Position numbers and translations under genes: made by a program. The notes under the pieces were generated by a model. It was not told the origin of the DNA, searched no databases, and worked only from the letters and a program-made list of their open reading frames with translations. Shown piece by piece: positions 10,701-18,710 of a stretch of DNA of 64,000 nt. Positions within the stretch are counted from its first letter, which is position 1. Every line of letters starts with the position of its first letter. This stretch comes from Hymenobacter cavernae (GTDB taxonomy: Bacteria > Bacteroidota > Bacteroidia > Cytophagales > Hymenobacteraceae): assembly GCF_014641455.1 (NCBI RefSeq), contig NZ_BMHT01000002.1, forward strand, positions 248,001 through 312,000, given 5' to 3'.

Positions 10701-12132
10701 CTACGGCGATATGGTCAGCTTCCTGACCGAAGTGTTTCTGATTTTCAGGCTGAAAGCCGAAGAGCGCCACCTCGACTACACGCTGGAAGCACCCGACGAA
10801 GCCATCAGCCTGTATTTCGACCGCAGCAAGCTGGAAGTGGTGCTTACCAACCTGCTGGCCAACGCTTTCAAGTACACGGCGGAAGGCGGCAAGGTGCGCG
10901 TGGCGATGCAGGTAGTAGGCAGTGCCCAGCAGAATGCCGTTATCCGGCAAGGCAACTTGCTGGATAACTACCTGCGTATCGAGGTGCAGGACTGCGGCAT
11001 GGGCATGAAGCCCGAGGTGCTGGACAAGATCTTCGACGTGTACTTTCAGGCACCCCAAACCGAGAACCTGCGCATGGTGGGCACCGGCATCGGGCTGTCG
11101 TTGGTGAAGCAGTTTGTCGAGCGGCATTCGGGCCATGTGCTGGTGCAAAGCCAGGAAGGCGTGGGCACCACCTTCACGCTCCACCTGCCCTTGGGCCGCG
11201 CCCACCTGGCGCCCGCCGACCTGCAAACCGACACGCCGGATTCCGACCTGGCTATGGCTGATGCCAGCTTCACAGTCGACCTAGGTTCTCAGTCCGACGG
11301 CACTGCTACCCTGCCGCCGATACCGCTATCGGCCAGCGGGCAAGGGCCTTGTCAGCTGCTACTGGTCGAAGACAACGACGAAGTGCGCCGCTACCTGCAA
11401 CAGCTTTTCGAGACTGACTTCGTCGTGACAACCGCCGCCGACGGTCTGGAGGGCTGGGAAAAAGCCCTTACGCTGCTCCCCGACCTGATTATCAGCGACG
11501 TGATGATGCCACACAGCGACGGCCTGGAGCTGTGCCGCAAAGTCAAGCAGCACCCCAAGACGCTGCACATTCCGGTGGTGCTGCTCACGGCCCGCACGGC
11601 GGCCATGCACGAGCAGGAAGGCCTGGAGCACGGCGCCGACGACTACATTGCCAAGCCCTTCAACGCCAAGTTATTGCAGGTGAAGGTGATAACGCTGCTG
11701 CAAAACCGCGACAAGATGCGCGAGTACTACCAGCGACAGATTTTGCTAGAACCGACCGAAGTAACCGTGCCGGACGCCGATAAAGCCTTCCTGGAAAAAG
11801 CCATGCGCATCGCCGAAGCCAACCTGGCCGAGCCGGAGTTCAACGTGCAGGTGCTGGTGCGCGAAATGGGCATGAGCCAATCGGTGTTCTACCGGCGCCT
11901 CAAGGGCATCACGGGGCAGTCGGTGGTTGAGTTTATCCGTGATGTGCGTATGAAGCGCGCCGCCCAGCTTTTAGCCCACACGCAATTGCGCATCTCTGAA
12001 ATAGCCTATCAGGTCGGCATCGACGACAGCAAGTATTTCCGCAAGACTTTCCAAAAAATCTACAACATGGCCCCTTCCGAGTACGCGAAGCAGCATCGGA
12101 CGAGCAGCACGCCCGAGCATATTGAGTACTAA
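7738..12132 (+). CDS. Hybrid two-component system sensor/regulator with propeller input and AraC-type output
   Basis: 1464 residues in the standard HTCS order. A signal/anchor segment (about 41-60, ending PALAQC) is followed by 14 or so propeller repeats (GLSHSDAMTVTQDHAGFIWVG and many GxLWIGT copies, about 65-770), a Y_Y_Y domain (NDFAIEFVGLNYANP...ASFANLPPGDYTFMVKAS), a membrane span (about 868-885), HisKA with His925 in NVSHELRTPL, a HATPase domain (DCGMGM, GTGIGLSL), a receiver with Asp1254 (SDVMMPHSDG) and Lys1306, and a C-terminal AraC HTH. All signalling residues look present. HTCS proteins bind a periplasmic oligosaccharide and switch on the adjoining glycan genes, so this one probably controls the five divergent enzymes. 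Confidence 0.96.
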   Translation: MCLGNSYFLSSEQQVQTFAHSSLSLSAEHKPEASPQRLAWVFVRVVCALLLGWHHQPALAQCDPAEFRFEHLTVNDGLSHSDAMTVTQDHAGFIWVGTNRGIDRYDGYGLKKYFLPVNTLNGLSSNRIKVLHVDRAGHLWVGSESAGLSLYDADHDRFVNVSAHYATPVSRQLLRVLGQSHVTALASDSLGRLWIGTARQGAFVLDLGQADQLTIRQIPLAGTKSTAYHVTSLGVDAQGQVWLGTSDAGLRTLTASRTLPSALLAQPTALANTPILALHLDRRGDLWLGADQQVLWVSAQNRRAGNLGASYALPQTYQELQTIYLDSFGRLWIGTNFGLHVWAAAPAQAAAPPIRLNQPTLLLPLDNAPFSINSERVHQVFEDQNHILWLAASAGGLNKVDLYQKPFRYLRRQQTDQPTLPNNYINAIYKEEAHNLLWIGTRNGFSCYDPAKKTYRNYLYLSWKLPTSTSGVDVSTITQASDGALWFGTRNNGVTRLERHRGHDSLKTFPALPANLGWKNAVVEDLAEDRHGTMWVATFGSGISQFSSTGQFRKHYHTGNSALPTNSFTYLLYDRTQDVLWASTRDAGLLKLRVSADSLVLLKQFQYEANNPHSLSVNYTWPLFQDRQGTLWIGTIGGGLHHLATDARGQEVVQRDKQWLPESDIESILPDEDGNLWLGGMGLYCFNPTTRQYLHYDVADGLQSNSFKIGSACRAQDGTLYFGGINGITYLNPRAIKPNPFPPVVQITGLRITNQPVVVGDTINGRVLLTKAFTNAQTIDIKANENDFAIEFVGLNYANPRKHRYAYRLVGYNGSWVYPALGQRTASFANLPPGDYTFMVKASNGDGVWSKQPAVLHFVVLPPWWKTWWAYLLYATVVVGTLAFYRRMEMAQQALQNKLALEKALVEKEKELTDLKLDFFTNVSHELRTPLTLILGPMEELLSALRPVDGQRNKVMLMHRQTRKLLDLVNQLLDFRKVESGKVPLRASYGDMVSFLTEVFLIFRLKAEERHLDYTLEAPDEAISLYFDRSKLEVVLTNLLANAFKYTAEGGKVRVAMQVVGSAQQNAVIRQGNLLDNYLRIEVQDCGMGMKPEVLDKIFDVYFQAPQTENLRMVGTGIGLSLVKQFVERHSGHVLVQSQEGVGTTFTLHLPLGRAHLAPADLQTDTPDSDLAMADASFTVDLGSQSDGTATLPPIPLSASGQGPCQLLLVEDNDEVRRYLQQLFETDFVVTTAADGLEGWEKALTLLPDLIISDVMMPHSDGLELCRKVKQHPKTLHIPVVLLTARTAAMHEQEGLEHGADDYIAKPFNAKLLQVKVITLLQNRDKMREYYQRQILLEPTEVTVPDADKAFLEKAMRIAEANLAEPEFNVQVLVREMGMSQSVFYRRLKGITGQSVVEFIRDVRMKRAAQLLAHTQLRISEIAYQVGIDDSKYFRKTFQKIYNMAPSEYAKQHRTSSTPEHIEY

Positions 12133-12172
12133 GCTTTTATAAAAATACCTTTTCTAGCTGCGGCACTTCTCT

Positions 12173-12207
12173 AATCGTCTGGGACTACAGTCTCAGACGA
12201 TTTTTTT
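12173..12207 (+). terminator. Rho-independent terminator after the hybrid regulator
   Basis: Stem AATCGTCTG/CAGACGATT with a short loop is followed by seven T residues. It starts about 40 bases after the stop codon. Confidence 0.85.
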
Positions 12208-12277
12208 GTATTCGCAGGTTATTTCAAGAATAACGATGTAACTATTTAATCATATAATAAGTACAAATTATTGTCCG

Positions 12278-12285
12278 TATCTTTA
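12278..12285 (+). promoter_or_regulatory. Bacteroidota -7 box, TATCTTTA
   Basis: The box matches TAnnTTTG at seven of eight positions and lies in an AT-rich stretch. Transcription would start near 12289, downstream of the first ATG (12287), which favours the ATG at 12311 as the start of the next gene. I see no clear -33 TTTG. Confidence 0.5.
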
Positions 12286-12310
12286 CATGACAACCGCCAC
12301 TCTCTTCTCC

Positions 12311-12601
12311 ATGACACCAAGCCTACTATTCGACGAACGCGAATCCTCCACGTTGGTCACCCAGTTCAAAAACCAGGACTACCATCAGTTTTCCTGCACC
12401 ATCATTCGCAAAACCTTAGAAGCTAAGAAGTTCAGCAAGCACGAACCCCTGATTGTAAATGCGCTCATGGGCATCATGAACAACGTGCTCGACCAGTTCA
12501 AGGAGGTTGAAGCCGATCCTGATTCCATCCTGAAGCTTTCCAGCGGCTTGTACAATCTGCTGCTGCAGGTGGAGTGCATAGAAGCTGAATACGCGGAATA
12601 A
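12311..12601 (+). CDS. Small conserved-looking cytoplasmic protein, unknown function
   Basis: 96 residues from the ATG at 12311; the frame also opens at 12287 (104 residues), but the likely -7 box ends two bases before that codon. The protein has no signal or membrane segment. It looks all-helical, with an amphipathic C-terminal half (IVNALMGIMNNVLDQFKEV, then LKLSSGLYNLLLQVECIEAE). It has its own promoter and a terminator-like hairpin, so it is a single-gene unit. I do not recognise the family. Confidence 0.7.
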   Translation: MTPSLLFDERESSTLVTQFKNQDYHQFSCTIIRKTLEAKKFSKHEPLIVNALMGIMNNVLDQFKEVEADPDSILKLSSGLYNLLLQVECIEAEYAE

Positions 12602-12618
12602 ATTGCTGTGTTCATTAA

Positions 12619-12657
12619 CGCCAAAAGCTAGCTGCCAGTAGTAGCTAGCTTTTGGCG
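12619..12657 (+). terminator. Hairpin with perfect 15-bp stem, TAGCTAGC-rich
   Basis: CGCCAAAAGCTAGCT pairs exactly with AGCTAGCTTTTGGCG, leaving a 9-base loop. Only three Ts follow. It lies 17 bases after the small gene's stop codon and probably terminates it. The stem is centred on CTAG words. Confidence 0.65.
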
Positions 12658-12750
12658 TTTGCAACGCCCGCCGGGCCGCAAACGTTAGGACAGGGAAAGC
12701 ACGTAGCGCGTTACGTGTTGCTTTGCAAGCCTTTACCCTATTTGCTGCTT

Positions 12751-13296
12751 ATGAAAAAGGTGCTGCTTCCGCTTTTGTTCCTGCTTACCGTCGCGGCCTG
12801 CGCTCCGGTGCGGGTTGTTTCCACGGATGTGCAACCGGGCGTCGATTTTTCGTCCTACAAAACCTACAACTTCCTGGATGTGACGGCTCGTAGTGAGGCC
12901 GCGCTTCCGGGGCCCGGCGGCGTTACGTACCAGCTGAAAGAGGCCGTCGCGGCGCAGCTTCAGCGACGCGGCTACCAGCAGGCGGCGCAACCCGACCTGT
13001 GGGTGAATATTGGGGTGGTGGTGCAAGACCGCGTGCAGACGCGCGAAACTAACATCCGGGATGCGCCCCGCTACATCGGGCAGCGCAACTACCATTGGCA
13101 AAGCCAGGAAGTAGTTGTAAATCAGTACGAAGAAGGCACCGCAACGGTCGAGCTGGTGGATGCGGCCCGCAACGAGCGAATCTGGAGTGGAGCCGTGGCC
13201 AGCACCATCACGCGCAACAGCGACAAGCTCGAAAAGCGCATCAATGAGGCCATGCAAAGCTTATTCAACAAGTACCCCGTGCCACCGAAGCCGTAA
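12751..13296 (+). CDS. DUF4136 lipoprotein
   Basis: 181 residues from ATG 12751; an upstream in-frame start would add 33 residues that do not resemble a signal. The lipobox is VAAC (MKKVLLPLLFLLTVAAC), so the protein is probably anchored in the outer membrane facing the periplasm. The DUF4136 pattern is clear: VQPGVDFSSYKTYNFLD near the start, then LKEAVAAQLQRRGYQQAAQPDLWVN, a variable part with YEEGTATVELVDAARNERIWSG, and a closing LEKRINEAMQSLFNKYP. The family is widespread in Gram-negative bacteria with no settled role. Confidence 0.88.
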   Translation: MKKVLLPLLFLLTVAACAPVRVVSTDVQPGVDFSSYKTYNFLDVTARSEAALPGPGGVTYQLKEAVAAQLQRRGYQQAAQPDLWVNIGVVVQDRVQTRETNIRDAPRYIGQRNYHWQSQEVVVNQYEEGTATVELVDAARNERIWSGAVASTITRNSDKLEKRINEAMQSLFNKYPVPPKP

Positions 13297-13438
13297 AACC
13301 TAGGTATAAGCCAGCACCAGGCGCCTGCTCAACCTAGGTGGGAATGCCACGAAAAGTTAGCTGGCCATTGCACTAGTAGCAGGCCAGGATGTGTTACAAA
13401 GCCACAGTGTACACATCCTTTCTTAAGCTTTCAATTCA
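13297..13438. other. Short gap with two CCTAGGT copies
   Basis: The gap holds AACCTAGGTATA and AACCTAGGTGGG 32 bases apart. No hairpin terminator with a T-run is evident. Confidence 0.4.
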
Positions 13439-14605
13439 TTGGCAGCTAGCTTTATAAAAACAGTCCGTTTGTGGCGCCGGGTGGAATTCGGCTGGACCTG
13501 GCTCCGCTTTGGTTATTGCGTTTTATTGACTTTCGCAGGCCTGGGTTTGCTGGCGGCGGGTCGGCCGGCTACCCCAACGCCTATTGTGTTGCGCGCCGCG
13601 CCCCTGGCTTTCACGCCTAAAGAGTTTTACGTAGCCAACATAGTAGATGAGCGCCCCGACCGCAAAGCGGTTGCGTATCTGCTGCCCGTGCCGCTCACGA
13701 CACCTGCCGCTACTCCGCAACCTGTTGACCTTCAAGGCGGCGCGCATGCGGCCATTCAGCAGTTCATCCGGCAAAGTCTTCCGGCTGATAAATCGTTGCG
13801 CCCGCTCACGATCCGCCTGCGGGAATACCAGCTCAAAGAATCGCTAGTGCCGGGTGCTACGGGGCAGGTTGAAGGTAAGGTTACGCTGAAAATGAGCTTC
13901 GAATGGCCCCGCAGCGGCAAGATGATCCACCTCACCGACTACCAGGGTTCGGCGCGCTATGTGCGGCCGGCAACGCAAGCCGTGCTTGTGGAGCCGGTGC
14001 TACGGCAGTCCTTAGTGTCAGCGCTTAACTACCTGAATACCTGGATGAACCAGGAAGCCCCACGCAGCCTACGGCTGGCGACCGGCCTCCAGCTTTCCTT
14101 TTCCGACTACACGGATAACACCGAGGATGACACCGTATTCTACGACCCAAAGCGCCCGCTGACCTGGGATGATTTTCGGGGCGCGCCCCGCCCCGGCAAG
14201 GCCGCGGCCGTCGTGTACTCCAGCTTTGCCTACCAGGGCTTGCCAACGCTGGCGCACGGCAAGCTCCGCCTGGATGTCAAGATGAAGGTTTTTGTGGTGC
14301 GCAGCTCCTCCTGGGTGGGCCCCACCGGCCGCGACGCTTACAACCTGAACCACGAGCAGCGCCACTTCGATATCGTGAAGCTGGTGGTGGAGCGCTTCAA
14401 GAAGCGCGTGCAGGCCGATTCGCTGATGAACGTGGACTACTATCAGGGCAACTTACAGTATCAATACCTGCAGTCGTTTCGGGAGATGAACCGACTGCAG
14501 GATCAATACGATGATGAAACGCACGGCAACCCCGCCGCGCAGGAGCGCTGGAACCGTACCATTGATAATGAGCTACGCGCCCTGATGGCGGCCAACTCCC
14601 GTTAG
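13439..14605 (+). CDS. DUF922 family putative secreted zinc protease
   Basis: 388 residues if translation begins at TTG 13439; there is no in-frame ATG before the hydrophobic segment (about 24-41, FGYCVLLTFAGLGLLAAG), and a stop codon lies 15 bases upstream. A second TTG at 13469 would still include the signal. The N-terminal half (about 55-205) is an unassigned beta-rich region. The C-terminal half matches DUF922: YDPKRPLTWDDFRGAP, then MKVFVVRSSSWVG and NLNHEQRHFDIVKL. His305, Glu306 and His309 form an HExxH zinc motif, so peptidase activity is plausible but unproven. Confidence 0.8.
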   Translation: MAASFIKTVRLWRRVEFGWTWLRFGYCVLLTFAGLGLLAAGRPATPTPIVLRAAPLAFTPKEFYVANIVDERPDRKAVAYLLPVPLTTPAATPQPVDLQGGAHAAIQQFIRQSLPADKSLRPLTIRLREYQLKESLVPGATGQVEGKVTLKMSFEWPRSGKMIHLTDYQGSARYVRPATQAVLVEPVLRQSLVSALNYLNTWMNQEAPRSLRLATGLQLSFSDYTDNTEDDTVFYDPKRPLTWDDFRGAPRPGKAAAVVYSSFAYQGLPTLAHGKLRLDVKMKVFVVRSSSWVGPTGRDAYNLNHEQRHFDIVKLVVERFKKRVQADSLMNVDYYQGNLQYQYLQSFREMNRLQDQYDDETHGNPAAQERWNRTIDNELRALMAANSR

Positions 14606-14629
14606 CCCAGCTTGCTAGGCTAGGTTTTG

Positions 14630-14887
14630 TTACCTACCTAGGGTTGTGTGGCCTGATTTGCGATGTTGCACCGGTGTAGTAGTACGGCGTTTTTTGTGGC
14701 TGGTCCGCTTAAATACGTGGGTGCGGCGCCGCCGATGCCGCGAACCGCGGTAGGTTTTGTAGCTGGGTCGGTGCACATACACGCGGCCCTTGGCTTTTGC
14801 GCGGGCATAAGGAGTGCCCGGTTTAGCCAACAAGGAGGAAGACGCCAGTACAAGCAGCGCCCAAAACAGTAACAAGATTCTATACAT
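14630..14887 (-). CDS. Small secreted, very basic protein
   Basis: 85 residues from ATG 14887 (an in-frame ATG 11 codons earlier would spoil the signal). The signal peptide is MYRILLLFWALLVLASSSLLA. The mature part (about 63 residues) is rich in Arg, Lys, His and Tyr, with runs such as SRHRRRRTHVFKR and SHKKRRTTT, and no acidic residues. Such proteins are common in this group. Binding to nucleic acid, LPS or another polyanion is a guess from charge. It converges on the DUF922 gene with 24 bases between stops. Confidence 0.75.
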   Translation of the reverse strand: MYRILLLFWALLVLASSSLLAKPGTPYARAKAKGRVYVHRPSYKTYRGSRHRRRRTHVFKRTSHKKRRTTTPVQHRKSGHTTLGR

Positions 14888-15269
14888 ACGAGTTGAAATG
14901 AAGTGCGCGGGATCAGGCAAAATGCGTACCCAAGCGCCACAGCTTCCAACACGCTATAGCTGTCTGAACCAATGAAGCTGGTTGCCATTAGCTTCTCGGT
15001 GCTGCATGGGTTCTGAAGCAGCTTTTTATTTGCATCTATAGCTTCTGAAAGATAATTAGGCTGGGTTGACCAGTCCAGCTTAATTTAACTATTTCAGTAT
15101 TTAATAGTCTGCTAACCTAGCTTTCCAAGAGCGTTATGAGTAGTATGAAACTCGTAAAGCGCTATTTCCTATCCTCTTACTAAAGCACAATTAATTTACA
15201 CTTACCAAGACCTGAAAATTTTAAGTAGGATATTCTTGCTGCTCACGCTCATTTTTGTATTATTGTAAC
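14888..15269. other. AT-rich intergenic region
   Basis: About 380 bases with lower GC than the surroundings. It should hold the divergent promoters for the genes on either side; TATTCTTG at 15231-15238 is a candidate -7 box for the rightward gene. I see no RNA gene or long repeat. Confidence 0.35.
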
Positions 15270-15488
15270 ATGATGAACGTCCTCCTACTCCTGGCTACCT
15301 CCTATTGGACCTATTGTAGCCTGTTCTCGCTGTTTGTACTGGTTGCGCTGCATCTTGAGACCAAAGCGCTGAGCCGGAGCAGCCAGGAGCAGCCGAGCCA
15401 GGATTCATGGCAAAATTATGTTTCGGTCTCTGCTGAGCAGGATTTTAGCTACTCCCTGGAAATAGTCTACGCCACCGAAGCCAAGTAG
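15270..15488 (+). CDS. Small single-span membrane protein, unknown
   Basis: 72 residues from the tandem ATG ATG at 15270. The N-terminal half is one hydrophobic stretch (NVLLLLATSYWTYCSLFSL, about 3-30), and the tail is polar (SRSSQEQPSQDSWQNYVSVSAEQDFS). The length and shape suggest a small membrane-anchored protein. I do not recognise the family. Confidence 0.6.
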   Translation: MMNVLLLLATSYWTYCSLFSLFVLVALHLETKALSRSSQEQPSQDSWQNYVSVSAEQDFSYSLEIVYATEAK

Positions 15489-15555
15489 CGGCCGGCATTT
15501 GGTTTTCAGGCAAGATGCGCGCACCTGCCTGAGTAAACCCACGGAGTTCTTTCAT

Positions 15556-15614
15556 ACGCAGCAGGCCTGCGCTTTTTCAGCAAGTAACAGCTGAGAAGCG
15601 CAGGCCTGCTGCGT
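15556..15614 (+). terminator. Inverted repeat with 19-bp arms
   Basis: ACGCAGCAGGCCTGCGCTT (15556-15574) pairs exactly with AAGCGCAGGCCTGCTGCGT (15596-15614). The arms also contain the self-complementary AGGCCT. It follows the small membrane gene by about 65 bases and has no T-run after it. It may terminate transcription or belong to the palindromic repeat class. Confidence 0.6.
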
Positions 15615-15778
15615 TCAAGCGGCTTCCTTGTAGCACCGCCGCCAGTTGTAGCCTAGCTTGTAGTAATACCTGAAACAAGTTGATACCTGAGCACCTCTCG
15701 CGGGAGAGTCAAAACTATCCGGGCAGGTCGGTAGTATTGGCATAACCTAGGTTCACTTGCCACTAAGTCCACCCTTTT

Positions 15779-16633
15779 ATGCGCACCATCAAGCAGCAAC
15801 ACCGCGCCGTTAGCGCCCCCATAGCCGACCTAATTACGTACCGGGCACTTCCAACGCAATCGGTGGAGCACCTCGACCCGTTTCTTTTTCTCAATCATCA
15901 TGGTCCGCAGCACTATAGTCCCAATAACCGTGGGCTGCCGTTTGGCCCGCACCCGCACCGGGGCTTCGAAACCGTCACGTTTATCCTGGCCGGCGACATC
16001 ATGCACCAGGATACGGGCGGCCACGAAAGCATCATCGAAGCCGGTGGTATTCAGTGGATGACGGCCGGCAGCGGCCTGATTCACGCCGAGGTATCGTCGC
16101 CAGCCTTCAAGCGCACGGGCGGCGACCTGGAGATCTTGCAGCTGTGGGTCAATCTGCCCGCGAAAGACAAGCTCACCGCGCCGCGCTACATCGGCCTCCA
16201 GGAACCCGAGATTCCAACCGTAACGCTCGACGAAGGCCGGGCACAGATTCACGCGGTATCGGGGGAATGGGGCGGCACGAAGGGCGCCGTGCAGCCGTTG
16301 GCGGATATTCAGTTGGCTACCATCAACCTGCAAGCCGGCGGCAAGCTCGATCTTATCATTCCGGCCGACCATACCATCTTCTTTTACACTATCCGGGGCA
16401 AGCTCCGCGTGAATGGCCAGGAAACAGAAGCCCTGCGCCTGACGGAGTTCAACTACGACGGCGACGACCTGCACCTGGAAGCTCACACGGATGCCGTAGT
16501 GCTGCTGGGTCATGCCAAGCCCTTCGAAGAGCCGATCGTGGCGTACGGCCCTTTTGTGATGAACACGCAGGAAGAGATTCAGCAAGCCTACCGCGAGTAC
16601 CAGGCAGGCAAGTTCGGCACCTGGAAAAGCTAG
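15779..16633 (+). CDS. Pirin family protein
   Basis: 284 residues, cytosolic, a bicupin. The N-terminal cupin has the metal ligands of the family: His58 and His60 in FGPHPHRGFET, His102 and Glu104 in GLIHAE, with the surrounding GGHESIIEAGGIQWMTAGSG. The C-terminal cupin (LIIPADHTIFFYTIRGKLRVNG, then AVVLLGHAKPFEEPIVAYGPFVMN) matches Pirin_C. The ending NTQEEIQQAYREYQAGKFG is diagnostic. Bacterial pirins have been reported as quercetin dioxygenases or as redox-sensing binding partners; the role here is unknown. Monocistronic. Confidence 0.94.
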   Translation: MRTIKQQHRAVSAPIADLITYRALPTQSVEHLDPFLFLNHHGPQHYSPNNRGLPFGPHPHRGFETVTFILAGDIMHQDTGGHESIIEAGGIQWMTAGSGLIHAEVSSPAFKRTGGDLEILQLWVNLPAKDKLTAPRYIGLQEPEIPTVTLDEGRAQIHAVSGEWGGTKGAVQPLADIQLATINLQAGGKLDLIIPADHTIFFYTIRGKLRVNGQETEALRLTEFNYDGDDLHLEAHTDAVVLLGHAKPFEEPIVAYGPFVMNTQEEIQQAYREYQAGKFGTWKS

Positions 16634-16667
16634 GTTAGGTAATCTGGCAGAAGTGAGTTAAAAGAAC

Positions 16668-16756
16668 GTCATGCTGAGCTTGTCCAAGCATCTCGCCCGC
16701 AGTAGTAACATCATTTACTTTGGCGGTAGAGATGCTTCGGCAAGCTCAGCATGACG
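16668..16756. repeat. Intergenic inverted repeat, GTCATGCTGAGC family
   Basis: Left arm CGTCATGCTGAGCTTGTCC... (16668-16695) and right arm ...GGCAAGCTCAGCATGACG (16729-16756) pair with a few mismatches. It separates the convergent pirin and PPK2 genes. A one-armed relative lies at 7281. Confidence 0.8.
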
Positions 16757-16792
16757 GCTTTTCGGCGTCCTATCTGCCCCAACCTAGGTTTA

Positions 16793-17563
16793 CTAAGAAG
16801 GCCGCTCGTGTTTGGAAGGCGGAAACTGTGGGTCGAGCTTGCGCAGGGCGTCGCGGAGGGCTTGCGCCACGAAGTAGGCTTTGTACCAGTTCTGATCGGA
16901 TGGGACGAGCTGCCAAGGGCACGACTCAGGGCTACAATGCTTGAATACGTCTTCGTAGACCTCGCGATACTGGGGCCACTGCTTGGCCTTATCCTCATCG
17001 CCGGCCTCATATTTCCACTGCTTGGCTGGGTCGTTGATGCGCTCAGCCAAGCGCTTGCGCTGCTCTTCCTCCGATACGTGCAGGTAGAATTTCAGAACCG
17101 TTGTGCCGGCGTCTTGCAGCAGCTGTTCGAAGGCATTAATGTGAGCAAACCGGCGTTTGGCCTCCTTATCCGTGATGATGCCATTTACGCGCGTCACCAA
17201 CACGTCTTCGTAGTGGGAGCGATTGAAGACCTGGATCATGCCGTGCCGCGGCATCTGGGCGTGGACGCGCCACAGGAAATCGTGGGCCAGCTCCTCATCG
17301 GTAGGCTCTTTGAAGGCGTGCACCGTGACGCCCTGCGGGTTGAGGCCGCTGAATACTTTGCGAATCAGCCCATCTTTGCCGCTGGCATCCATGCCCTGCA
17401 ACACCACCAGCACGCTGCGGCGGTTTTCGGCGTAGAGGCGCTCTTGCAGCTCCACCAGCTCCTGTCGAATTTTTTCGGTTTCGCGGAGTGTAGGCTCTTT
17501 CCGGCAATCTTTGGGCGAGCGGGTCGGGACTTTGAGCAGATCGTAGGCGTCGGGAGTTTTCAT
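16793..17563 (-). CDS. Polyphosphate kinase 2 family protein
   Basis: 256 residues, the usual length for a single-domain PPK2. Walker A is QGMDASGKDG (Lys63), Walker B is NRSHYEDV (Asp120) and the lid region is DPAKQWKY. The N-terminus includes the family helix LRETEKIRQELVELQERLYAE. PPK2 enzymes use polyphosphate to phosphorylate AMP, ADP or GDP. The class (AMP-, ADP- or dual) cannot be set by eye, although this short form with LQGMDASGKDG resembles class III. No partner gene is adjacent. Confidence 0.93.
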   Translation of the reverse strand: MKTPDAYDLLKVPTRSPKDCRKEPTLRETEKIRQELVELQERLYAENRRSVLVVLQGMDASGKDGLIRKVFSGLNPQGVTVHAFKEPTDEELAHDFLWRVHAQMPRHGMIQVFNRSHYEDVLVTRVNGIITDKEAKRRFAHINAFEQLLQDAGTTVLKFYLHVSEEEQRKRLAERINDPAKQWKYEAGDEDKAKQWPQYREVYEDVFKHCSPESCPWQLVPSDQNWYKAYFVAQALRDALRKLDPQFPPSKHERPS

Positions 17564-17707
17564 ACGGCGGCGTAGCTGAAAGCCTTAGCGTACGAAGCTA
17601 GCCTGCAAAAGGCTGCTCTCCCCTCTTTTTCTTCATGCCCGACCAAACTAGTTAGGCCTCTTTGTGCTTGTGCAAGCTGAACCATTTTTCACCCATTTTA
17701 CTGCCCT

Positions 17708-18118
17708 ATGGCTGAAACTGACCTTACTTTGCCCGCCCTCGTTGAACGAGTTGCCCGCTCGGAAACCCGCATTTTTAAGGCAGTTTTCCCTAATACCACT
17801 AACCATTACGATACCCTGTTCGGCGGCACAACGCTGATGATGATGGATGAGGTCGCCTTTATCACGGCTACCCGCTTCAGCCGGTTGAAGATGGTGACGG
17901 TCTCCTCCGAGCGCGTCGACTTCACGCACCCTATTCCCGGCGGCACGCTCGTCGAGCTGATCGGCACGGTTGTGCGCGTGGGCAGCAGCAGCCTGCAAGT
18001 GCGGGTGGAGCTGTTCGTGGAGCAGATGTACTCCGAGGAGCGCGAGAAAGCCGTAACCGGCCTGTTCACCTTCGTCGCCATCGACCAGGACAAGAAGCCG
18101 GTTAAAATCCTGTCTTAG
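17708..18118 (+). CDS. Acyl-CoA thioesterase, hotdog fold
   Basis: 136 residues. It has the YciA/BFIT-type active-site pattern NTTNHYDTLFGGTTLMMMDE, with Asp35 in HYDTLFGG, followed by KMVTVSSERVDFTHPIPGG. The family hydrolyses acyl-CoA thioesters in the cytosol and usually forms hexamers. The start ATG at 17708 fits the family length. It is transcribed away from PPK2 with about 145 bases between starts. Confidence 0.92.
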   Translation: MAETDLTLPALVERVARSETRIFKAVFPNTTNHYDTLFGGTTLMMMDEVAFITATRFSRLKMVTVSSERVDFTHPIPGGTLVELIGTVVRVGSSSLQVRVELFVEQMYSEEREKAVTGLFTFVAIDQDKKPVKILS

Positions 18119-18144
18119 TAGCACAGCACACTTTGCGTGAACCT

Positions 18145-18173
18145 AGAACCTAGCCTTTTGTGGGCTAGGTTCT
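18145..18173 (+). terminator. Hairpin made of two CTAGG words
   Basis: AGAACCTAGCC pairs with GGCTAGGTTCT around a TTTTGTG loop, 27 bases after the thioesterase stop. No strong T-run follows, so efficiency is uncertain. Confidence 0.6.
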
Positions 18174-18710
18174 GGTCCCTGCGTGGCAGCCTAGACCGGC
18201 TCGTAACCATCTGCTTACTAGCCCCTGGACAACTAACGCTTCCATGTTTTCTGCCACATCATGGTTAAGCTTCATTATAAGTTCCCGCTTCAAACGTGCT
18301 TGCAGATCAACATCCAGTCTTAACTTTGTCTAATTCCAAGCGCCTCCTATTCCAGTGGTGATTTTAACTCGTCAAGCTACCAGCAATTCTACTTTTTGCT
18401 TATCTCATCTTTGTATATAAAACATCTATATATATTAATTGATTTTTAACGCTAATTTGTGTTATCCTAATTAATACCTAAATTCTTTTATAAACTGCTT
18501 ACGTTTGATCTGTTTGGCTTTGCCCAAGCCTGAACCCAAACGAGTGCCTCGCTACTGACTACCTTTTGCTATGCCTCATCCTACTTCCTTGAGTGGCTCT
18601 TGCAACCTTAGCCCGAAGTCTGACGCTAGCTCCCCTACTACCAGCCAGATTACCCCGCGCTCTTTTGTCCTGCCCTATTTAGTACCACCTATTTGGTTTA
18701 CGCAACACCA
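18174..18710. other. Long AT-rich intergenic region
   Basis: About 540 bases. The stretch 18400-18500 is markedly AT-rich (TATATA words) and probably holds the promoter of the PAS gene. A GC-rich open frame at 18571-18891 runs into the PAS gene in another frame and has no coding character I trust. Confidence 0.35.
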
